NCBI GenBank assembly: GCA_002386525.1 | Contig: DGIS01000016.1 | Location: 17,418 to 55,634 of the forward strand | DNA length: 38,217 bases | Source: Sphingobacterium sp. UBA4616 | GTDB lineage: Bacteria > Bacteroidota > Bacteroidia > Sphingobacteriales > Sphingobacteriaceae | Reading direction: 5' to 3' | Part shown: positions 32,315 through 38,217 of the stretch, piece after piece | How positions within the stretch are numbered: the stretch's first letter is position 1 | Layout of the letters: every line of letters starts with the position of its first letter | Notes under the pieces: model-generated | The model's input: only the letters and a program-made list of their open reading frames with translations | Database searches by the model: none | Told to the model about the DNA's origin: nothing | Position numbers and translations under genes: made by a program

Positions 32315-33505
32315 TTGAATTTTTCAATACTAAAACTCGATAAATCCCTTAGCGCTAATCTTGAAAAACGAAAGCTTTCTTCGCTTACACCTGTTCAAGA
32401 AAGAGCTATCCCTGCCATTTTAGAGGGCAGGGATTGTTTAGCGATTGCACCGACCGGAACGGGGAAAACTGAGGCTTACGCGATTCCAATTATTCAGCGT
32501 TTACGAACTAAAATTACCGCTGACCGTCTATCGGTACTTGTACTGCTCCCGACCCGGGAACTTTGTATTCAAACCCAACAGCGCATAACGAATCTTATCG
32601 AAGGTATGGATTTGATCATCGCCAGCTTCTATGGCGGTGGAACTTATGAAAGTCAATTGGAGGTTTATCCGAACGCGCATATGATCCTTGCCACTCCGGG
32701 TCGTTTGCTGGATTTTCTGGATCGGGGGAGTATTGATTTGAAGACGATAGATACCTTGGTGGTCGATGAATTCGATCAATTGCTTGATCTCGGCTTTGCG
32801 GCGGATATCAACAAAATCATCAATAAATTACCCGCTGAGAGACAATCTATTTTTAGTTCGGCCACAAAAACCGCCGAAATCGAAAAAATTGTTCGAAAAA
32901 AGTTAAACAACCCTGTCGAGATCATTATTGATAGAGCCTTAAAAAAGGGCCGGATAGTGGAATCTGTAATGTATGTCGACAAGAATGATAAAAAGAGCCT
33001 ATTGGGCCATCTGCTTGAAAACAGGATTTCACGGCAGGCCATCGTTTTCACGCGAACAGTGCAAGGAGTCGAACGGATTGAAAAAGCATTAAACCGAAGT
33101 GGTGTTTCTTGTTTGGCTTTGTATGGCGATAAGTCGCAGCAAAAACGAGAAGAGATCATTGCTCAGTTTAGACGAAAAGAAGAACGTATTTTAATTGCAA
33201 CAGACCTGTTGGCACGTGGAGTAGATTTTCCGGATCTGGAGGCAATCATCAACTACGAAGTTCCAGATTCGCCAGAGCTATATACCCATCGGATCGGCCG
33301 GACTGGTCGTTCTGAGGCTGATGGAAAAGCCTTTACATTTTGCGACGCGGAAGACAACGAAAAATGGATCAAATTGCAACTCGCCTTAAAACGGCAAATT
33401 AGAATTGACGATCAGCACCCTTACTTGCTAAGCTGGGAGAAAATGCTTTCCAGTAGTCAAACCAATCCTCGGAAAGGCTCTTCAAAATCGAGAAAACGTC
33501 GTTAA
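32315..33505 (+). CDS. DEAD-box RNA helicase with DEFD motif II
   Basis: ATP-dependent RNA helicase, probably in ribosome assembly or RNA decay. The 396-residue protein shows the Q motif LTPVQERAIP, motif I APTGTGKT (residues 45-52), PTRELC, TPGR, motif II as VDEFD (Asp151, Glu152, Phe153, Asp154) in place of DEAD, SSAT (motif III), TDLLARGVDF (motif V) and HRIGRTGR (motif VI). A short basic tail (RKGSSKSRKRR) follows. There is no ATG near the N-terminus. I chose TTG at 32315, giving MNFSILKLDKSL, which fits the family. A TTG at 32294 overlaps a TAnnTTTG box (32289-32296) and adds residues without family support. Confidence 0.9.
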   Translation: MNFSILKLDKSLSANLEKRKLSSLTPVQERAIPAILEGRDCLAIAPTGTGKTEAYAIPIIQRLRTKITADRLSVLVLLPTRELCIQTQQRITNLIEGMDLIIASFYGGGTYESQLEVYPNAHMILATPGRLLDFLDRGSIDLKTIDTLVVDEFDQLLDLGFAADINKIINKLPAERQSIFSSATKTAEIEKIVRKKLNNPVEIIIDRALKKGRIVESVMYVDKNDKKSLLGHLLENRISRQAIVFTRTVQGVERIEKALNRSGVSCLALYGDKSQQKREEIIAQFRRKEERILIATDLLARGVDFPDLEAIINYEVPDSPELYTHRIGRTGRSEADGKAFTFCDAEDNEKWIKLQLALKRQIRIDDQHPYLLSWEKMLSSSQTNPRKGSSKSRKRR

Positions 33506-33557
33506 TTAATAAATATTCTTTTACTTTTACCTGCAAATCATAAAATCACAATTCGAG

Positions 33558-34304
33558 ATGAATACAATACATTTATTTGATGATAGTAATAACGGCGATG
33601 ATAACCGTCTAGGAGACCTGGAAAAAACAATCATCGTGAATAGTCTGATGGAGATTCCTTTTGAAGATCGGGATGAGGAATGGCGGGATGCATTTTTAAC
33701 AAATATTGCTGAATGTACCTTAAAATTAGCCGAGACAGAAGTAGTTGTTGGTCCGGACGGATTTCCTTATTTCCAACTTGAAAGCGCTCCAAAAGATCAG
33801 AACTTTCAAGCATTCGTCATCAAAAATCGACTGAAAGATTTTGTGTTACCAAGGGGATTTGGTATTGCAATTAATACACAGCATGAAAATCCAGATTGGG
33901 TGTTCACCTATGGCGATTTGGTCAACTTCTTTCTGAATGAGGAATTTTACACGGATGAGAGTATTTTTTCGAAGAAAAATACACCAACAATTATTGGCGA
34001 AGATGAAGAAATATTAGTTGGGCAGCCAGCTGAAACTATTCTTCCGCAAACAGTACGTACACAACTGCGTGAATTTTTGGATTACTATGGGGTAAAGAAT
34101 GCTAAAATTATGCTGCTTGCACGCAATTATAAAGATGAAGAAAATGCTACACAAGATTTAGCATTCAATATCGTTGCCAACCAATTCAGCACAGAAAAAG
34201 AGTTTACGAACATTATGGAAGCGATAGGCTGGTTCCTTCCTAGACATTATTCTTATATTGGATTGGACGAACTTGCTATTGACAACGGCTTTATGCCACT
34301 ATAA
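33558..34304 (+). CDS. Hypothetical protein
   Basis: A 248-residue, acidic, soluble-looking protein that I do not recognise. There is no signal peptide or membrane segment. It has two parts: about residues 15-125 (with VVVGPDGFPYFQLES and the segment NPDWVFTYGDLVNFFLNEEFY) and about 150-248 (LREFLDYYGVKNAKIMLLARNYKDEENATQDLAFNIVANQF in outline). The good length, normal codon use and clear ATG at 33558 support a real gene. It starts 52 bases after the helicase and 38 bases before the Nudix gene, so all three could be cotranscribed. No function is assigned. Confidence 0.8.
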   Translation: MNTIHLFDDSNNGDDNRLGDLEKTIIVNSLMEIPFEDRDEEWRDAFLTNIAECTLKLAETEVVVGPDGFPYFQLESAPKDQNFQAFVIKNRLKDFVLPRGFGIAINTQHENPDWVFTYGDLVNFFLNEEFYTDESIFSKKNTPTIIGEDEEILVGQPAETILPQTVRTQLREFLDYYGVKNAKIMLLARNYKDEENATQDLAFNIVANQFSTEKEFTNIMEAIGWFLPRHYSYIGLDELAIDNGFMPL

Positions 34305-34342
34305 ATAAAAAAGACTTAAATATATACAAACATAATTAACTC

Positions 34343-34798
34343 ATGTTTCCATTTAACGTAAGAGTGTACGGAATATTGATCAATGAAAAACAGGAGGTGT
34401 TGATCAGTGACGAAAGGACGGAAAATGTTTCATTTACCAAATTCCCCGGCGGGGGCTTAGAATATGGAGAAGGTTTATTGAATGCCTTGATCCGGGAGTA
34501 TCAGGAAGAGTGTAATTTTGAAGTTGCTGTCGTTAAGCACATTTATACCACTGACTTTTATGAGAAATCAAGCTTTAATGATAGTCAAATAATATCCATT
34601 TACTATCAGGTCAAGAACACTTCACCAATTCAAATCAGAACTACGAACAGAGCTTTCGATTTTGATCCAGATCAAAAACCGGAAGACAATAAACTTCAAT
34701 CGTTTCGATGGTTGCCAATCGAATCGGTACTCATTGATGATCTAACTTTCAAAACAGATCAAATCGCTTGGAAGGAATTCTTGAAAACGATTAGATAA
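34343..34798 (+). CDS. Nudix hydrolase
   Basis: A 151-residue Nudix-fold hydrolase that would cleave a nucleoside diphosphate linked to another group. The Nudix box is at residues 37-59: Gly37, Glu43, Arg51, Glu52, Glu55 and Glu56 are all in place (GLEYGEGLLNALIREYQEEC). The usual Gly after EEx is Asn58. The metal-binding glutamates are intact, so activity is expected. The substrate is not readable. It lies 38 bases after the hypothetical gene on the same strand. No clear terminator follows its stop. Confidence 0.9.
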   Translation: MFPFNVRVYGILINEKQEVLISDERTENVSFTKFPGGGLEYGEGLLNALIREYQEECNFEVAVVKHIYTTDFYEKSSFNDSQIISIYYQVKNTSPIQIRTTNRAFDFDPDQKPEDNKLQSFRWLPIESVLIDDLTFKTDQIAWKEFLKTIR

Positions 34799-34827
34799 TA
34801 ATAATTTTTCAATTTTCATGATTTTTA

Positions 34828-34858
34828 TTTGTATTTAAAAAATAAAGATATATCTTTA
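34828..34858 (+). promoter_or_regulatory. Promoter candidate for the 44-residue ORF
   Basis: TTTG (34828-34831), 19 bases, then TATCTTTA (34851-34858), one mismatch from TAnnTTTG. The first ATG is only ten bases past the box, so the transcript would be nearly leaderless. Confidence 0.4.
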
Positions 34859-34867
34859 CGTAAACCA

Positions 34868-35002
34868 ATGGAAATGCTTGTTTTTTTTAAAGTATTGACC
34901 TCAATAATTACATTTTATTATTTATTTAACATCTCACATGTGACTGGGAATAATGTTGGAAGAGCGTGGGATAAGACGGAAATTGGTTTATTGAATATGT
35001 AA
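34868..35002 (+). CDS. Possible small membrane protein (44 aa)
   Basis: ORF from ATG 34868-34870 (or 34874) to TAA 35000-35002. Residues 3-20 (MLVFFKVLTSIITFYYLF) are hydrophobic enough for one membrane span; the rest is polar with basic and acidic residues. A promoter candidate lies just upstream and a hairpin downstream (35046-35066). No family was recognised. The promoter and terminator together make it more than a random frame, but it has no Shine-Dalgarno and no homology evidence. Confidence 0.35.
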   Translation: MEMLVFFKVLTSIITFYYLFNISHVTGNNVGRAWDKTEIGLLNM

Positions 35003-35045
35003 AATCCTAGTCCTATAGGTTTTTTAATAGTTAGTGTGATTTTAT

Positions 35046-35066
35046 GGCGATACTCCCCGTATCGCC
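35046..35066. terminator. Hairpin between the small ORF and the methyltransferase gene
   Basis: Perfect 8-bp stem GGCGATAC/GTATCGCC (35046-35053 with 35059-35066), loop TCCCC, flanked by T-rich sequence to the right and A/T-rich sequence to the left. It probably terminates the minus-strand methyltransferase transcript and could also act on the plus strand. Confidence 0.6.
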
Positions 35067-35096
35067 TTATTTATTTAACTCTATTGCTCCAGCCCG

Positions 35097-35810
35097 TTAT
35101 TTAAAGGCTACATACGAGGCGAAACATAAATTCTTGTGCAAAACATCCACATTGTTAAAACCAACATCGGTCAATAAATTGAGCTGGTAAACTAGAGATC
35201 TAGGCGTATCCTCATGTTCAATATAGCCAAAAACATGATCGCGATATTCCTCATCCTTCAATTTAGTTAAGTATGCGCCATATTTCTCCTTATAAATTAG
35301 CTTTTGAAGATGAACATTATTCTGTTCTATCAAATCAAAAATCCATACACTTCCACCTGATTTTAGCAGACGGAATAACTTTTTAAAAGTGCTTAACCAA
35401 TCCTCGTCATCCCGTAAGTGATGTAAAACCGAAGTAGCAATAATGACATCGAATTTTTCCTCTTCCAAGGAAACTTCCCTAAAGTCTCCCTTTATCAACT
35501 GAATTTCTCCTTTTGTCAGAGCACTTACACGCTCTTGTGCTCTATTTAACATGGGTTGACTTAAGTCTACAAGACTAAAATTTGGATTAGATTTCAGTTT
35601 TTGCAATAACTTAACATCGTAATTTCCAGCGCCACATCCAATATCCAATATATTTTTTGCATTTGAATAAACACTTGCAATGGCATCTGTAATTAGCTCC
35701 ATGTTCCAAACCGCATCAAGTGTGGTGGCCTGGCCTGTTTCTAAATTTGAAAAACGTTCTACATCATTGTCAAACCGTGCTTCAATTTCCTGTAAAGTTG
35801 CTTTATTCAT
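35097..35810 (-). CDS. Class I SAM-dependent methyltransferase
   Basis: A 237-residue methyltransferase. SAM-binding motif I is NILDIGCGAGNYD (near 56-68). The acidic motif II lies in NFSLVDLSQPML, and the post-motif region is FDVIIATSVLHHLRDDEDWLSTFKKLFRLLKSGGSVWIFDL in outline, typical of the Methyltransf_25/11 type that act on small molecules or lipids. The substrate is unknown. It is divergent from the LysR-type gene across 167 bases, the classical arrangement for a LysR regulator and its target, so its expression may depend on that regulator (inference). Confidence 0.88.
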   Translation of the reverse strand: MNKATLQEIEARFDNDVERFSNLETGQATTLDAVWNMELITDAIASVYSNAKNILDIGCGAGNYDVKLLQKLKSNPNFSLVDLSQPMLNRAQERVSALTKGEIQLIKGDFREVSLEEEKFDVIIATSVLHHLRDDEDWLSTFKKLFRLLKSGGSVWIFDLIEQNNVHLQKLIYKEKYGAYLTKLKDEEYRDHVFGYIEHEDTPRSLVYQLNLLTDVGFNNVDVLHKNLCFASYVAFK

Positions 35811-35977
35811 CTGTAAATTATTTTTTTTTTAATTCGGACGAGTCTCATACGGCATGACCATATGCAGACTGATTGTATTGTGGCCCACCCGTTATTTTTT
35901 AATAATTTAAATGTAAGACTAACTGGAATTCATTAAAAATATTTATTTTGTCAAGAATTCATACCAAAAAAGTATCG

Positions 35978-36859
35978 ATGGAAATACGACATCTTATTTA
36001 TTTTAAAACAGTAGCCGAGGAGCTTCATTTTGGCCGAGCAGCAGAACGTCTATTTATGTCCCAGCCGCCGTTAAGTCGGCAGATTAAAGACCTTGAAGAC
36101 GAGTTGGGTGTCATCCTTTTTTTCAGAACCAACAAACGCGTCGAACTAACAGAAGCGGGTAAATACTTTTTGGAGGAGGTTTTGGAAATCCTTCAGAATT
36201 TAGAACACAGCAAAACAATCACGAAGCAGATCCACAACAATATTTCTGGAGAATTCAAATTGGGTTACGTTAGTTCAACGCCTAAGAAAATGCTCGCCAC
36301 AGTATTGAAACACATTCAACAGAAATTTCCATACTTAAGAGTGAGTCTTTTTGAAACCTCGACACACAAACAGAAATTGGCACTAGAAAACGGTAAACTG
36401 GATCTAGGTATAATGCGTTCTCCAATTTATTCGAGCGAATTATTGACCACTCCTCTTTTCGAAGACCCCATGGTCATTGTAGGCCCGACACATATAGCGT
36501 TTAGTGATATTAATTTCTTTAATGAAAGTTTTATTTCTTTTAATCAAAAATATGCGTCCGAATACCATCGCCATGTTATTAACACGTGTAATCGCATGGG
36601 GTTCGAACCTAAGATTGTACATCAGAGCAACTCGATGTCTTCTATTCTCGAATTGGTTTCACAAGGGCTGGGATTAGCAATAGTCCCCGCTTCCACTATC
36701 AAACAGTATCCACATTTAAAACTAAAAACCATGGAAATTGAAGACATAGATAGCAAAACAGAAATTATACTTGTCTCCAATAAAAAAAGTAAAAACAGCG
36801 CTTTAGGCGAATTTATGGATTGCATCCAAAAAGAATACAGCAAATTCAACGCCTCCTAA
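35978..36859 (+). CDS. LysR family transcriptional regulator
   Basis: A 293-residue LysR-type regulator. The N-terminal winged helix-turn-helix (about residues 1-60) has the typical MEIRHLIYFKTVAEELHFGRAAERLFMSQPPLSRQIKDLEDELG in outline; a linker helix and the two-lobed effector domain follow (about 90-290; IVGPTHIAF, VSQGLGLAIVPAS). I chose the ATG at 35978. The earlier TTG frame start (35948) adds ten residues not seen in the family. It is divergent from the methyltransferase gene, its most likely target. The region between them has several T-N11-A matches but none stands out. Confidence 0.93.
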   Translation: MEIRHLIYFKTVAEELHFGRAAERLFMSQPPLSRQIKDLEDELGVILFFRTNKRVELTEAGKYFLEEVLEILQNLEHSKTITKQIHNNISGEFKLGYVSSTPKKMLATVLKHIQQKFPYLRVSLFETSTHKQKLALENGKLDLGIMRSPIYSSELLTTPLFEDPMVIVGPTHIAFSDINFFNESFISFNQKYASEYHRHVINTCNRMGFEPKIVHQSNSMSSILELVSQGLGLAIVPASTIKQYPHLKLKTMEIEDIDSKTEIILVSNKKSKNSALGEFMDCIQKEYSKFNAS

Positions 36860-37043
36860 AGAATTGTTGGACTGATTATTTACATCAGTATCTCTGCTGA
36901 ATAATCACTTGCATCAATCGCCATGTTGTTTATCCGCTACCTATGGATAAGGTTTTCACAGCATTGAATCAATGATTATTGCAGTTAATTAGACAGGATT
37001 TCCTTACATTTATACGATTACTAAAATCTCAACAAATCAATTC

Positions 37044-38186
37044 ATGAGAAAGCATGTTCTCTTACTCCTTTTCTTGATTACTCAATTGCTTCCAACATTT
37101 TTATCTGCACAGTCCGCATCGGTGGATCTGGATCTTACAGAAGTGATGCGTCGGTATAAAGCGATTGGCCTCAGCGTCGTCGTTGTCAAAAACAATCAGA
37201 TTGAGTACCACAAAAATTATGGATACAAAAATTTGGAAACAGAAACTCCGCTCTTCGAAAATGACATCTTTAGAATCGCTTCTATTTCAAAGTCTTTCAC
37301 CGCAACATCCTTTATGCAATTATTGGCAGATGGTCGTTGTAGGCTAGACGACGACATTGGTGATCTCATAGGTTTCCCTGTCAGAAATCCAAACTATCCA
37401 GACAGAGCAATCACACTCCGGATGATTCTTTCCCATACGTCCAGTATCAACGATAAGAACGGTTATTTTAATCTCGATGTTATTAACCCTGTCAAGAACC
37501 CAAATTGGCAAAAATCGTATAATCTGTATGCCCCTGGTTCACAGTACCAGTATTGTAATCTCAATTTTAATATGGCCGGGGCCGTTCTTGAGAAACTGAC
37601 CAATAATCGTTTCGACAACTATGTTGTTAGTCATATCCTTAGACCGCTCAACCTCTATGGTGGATATTGTGTCGACTCTTTGGATAAAACAAGATTTGTC
37701 CCGTTGTATTCATATGACCAGACAGGAAAACCACATGAGGAGCTTAGCGCCTATCACCCTCGCCGCGAAGAACTTATCCAGTATAAGATGGGATATAGTA
37801 CGCCCATACTCTCCCCAACAGGTGGAATGAAAATATCAGCATTAGATTTAGCAAATTATATGATGATGCATATGAACTATGGGCTTAGCCAGGGAAAAAC
37901 CATCATCAGAAAAAAGTATGCAAGGATTATGCAAACACCTGTAAATAAAGAATCCGGCTATGGATTGGCGATTATGAATGACACCAAAATTGTACCGGGA
38001 GTTACTTTAACCGGACATACTGGGTCGGCTTACGGGCTCTATAGTGCCATGTTCTTTCACCCAAAGCAGAAATATGGTTTTATAGTCATCACAAATGGCT
38101 GCAATATTCCCGATAGTGAAGAATTTAATCCCTTACTGAAAGATTGTATAAATGTGCTTTACAACGCCTATATAAAGGCAAAATAA
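37044..38186 (+). CDS. Secreted serine hydrolase, class C beta-lactamase family
   Basis: A 380-residue exported protein of the beta-lactamase/PBP4* serine hydrolase family (Beta-lactamase domain, AmpC-like). A Sec signal peptide (residues 1-22, ending LSAQ) is followed by the catalytic domain with SISK (nucleophile Ser80, Lys83), YCN (Tyr170, Asn172) and HTG (His325), the third motif that replaces KTG in many esterase or peptidase relatives. Because of HTG, a D-aminopeptidase, esterase or muropeptide hydrolase role is as likely as true antibiotic hydrolysis. The ATG at 37044 starts the signal peptide. The gene appears monocistronic and complete, ending 31 bases before the window edge. Confidence 0.9.
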   Translation: MRKHVLLLLFLITQLLPTFLSAQSASVDLDLTEVMRRYKAIGLSVVVVKNNQIEYHKNYGYKNLETETPLFENDIFRIASISKSFTATSFMQLLADGRCRLDDDIGDLIGFPVRNPNYPDRAITLRMILSHTSSINDKNGYFNLDVINPVKNPNWQKSYNLYAPGSQYQYCNLNFNMAGAVLEKLTNNRFDNYVVSHILRPLNLYGGYCVDSLDKTRFVPLYSYDQTGKPHEELSAYHPRREELIQYKMGYSTPILSPTGGMKISALDLANYMMMHMNYGLSQGKTIIRKKYARIMQTPVNKESGYGLAIMNDTKIVPGVTLTGHTGSAYGLYSAMFFHPKQKYGFIVITNGCNIPDSEEFNPLLKDCINVLYNAYIKAK

Positions 38187-38217
38187 ACATATCAATTACA
38201 ATGAACTAATAAAAAAA

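Noticed and set aside
36873..36907. Inverted repeat TGATTATT/AATAATCA after the LysR gene
   Set aside because: The 8-bp A/T-rich arms have a 19-base loop and no T-run, too weak to call a terminator.

Overview
The window looks like chromosomal DNA from a Bacteroidota member, most likely Sphingobacteriaceae (Sphingobacterium-like). The reasons are a DUF4290 protein next to murA, a fused SecDF, a fused DAHP synthase/chorismate mutase, a fused E1 alpha/beta dehydrogenase, few Shine-Dalgarno sites, and repeated Bacteroidota-type promoter boxes (-7 TAnnTTTG, -33 TTTG). No rRNA, tRNA, insertion sequence, prophage or CRISPR array was seen. The content is mostly housekeeping.

Layout. 1-7.4 kb (minus strand): a hypothetical lipoprotein, murA with Asp in place of the catalytic Cys, a DUF4290 protein with an Asn-rich tail, a PcrA/UvrD helicase and guaB, separated by clear terminators. 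7.5-11.3 kb (plus): a small outer-membrane-type protein and secDF. 11.4-14.8 kb (plus): a MarR regulator, a thioredoxin-reductase-like ferredoxin-NADP reductase and a 2Fe-2S ferredoxin in one redox operon, then a type II NADH dehydrogenase. 15.2-21.0 kb (plus): the rod-shape operon mreB-mreC-mreD-mrdA-rodA. 21.0-23.7 kb (minus): a degenerate nuclease-fold ORF, a DMT-family transporter, a YigZ/IMPACT protein and a nucleoside phosphorylase; the last three are joined by ATGA overlaps. 24.0-29.6 kb (plus): aromatic amino acid genes pheA, DAHP synthase/chorismate mutase, aroA, then aroC and a ROK-type kinase. 29.7-32.1 kb (minus): E1 alpha/beta fusion. 32.3-38.2 kb: a DEAD-box-like helicase, an unknown protein, a Nudix hydrolase, a possible 44-residue small protein, a methyltransferase divergent from a LysR regulator, and a secreted serine beta-lactamase-like protein.

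The most interesting signal is upstream of pheA. A promoter (24027-24056) is followed by a 21-codon ORF (24077-24142) in which 9 of residues 5-15 are Phe or Tyr. A 12-bp rho-independent terminator (24171-24205) lies between this ORF and pheA. A competing 10-bp pairing (24130-24139 with 24177-24186) overlaps the leader stop codon and the terminator's 5' arm. This is the full geometry of a ribosome-mediated Phe/Tyr transcription attenuator controlling pheA, DAHP synthase/chorismate mutase and aroA. aroC follows a separate hairpin and has its own promoter candidate.

Other points of note are the Cys-to-Asp change in MurA (expected fosfomycin insensitivity), three long perfect hairpins that begin within the last codons or stop codon of genes, repeats flanking the marR -7 box, a palindrome over the guaB promoter, and a DEFD variant in a DEAD-box helicase.
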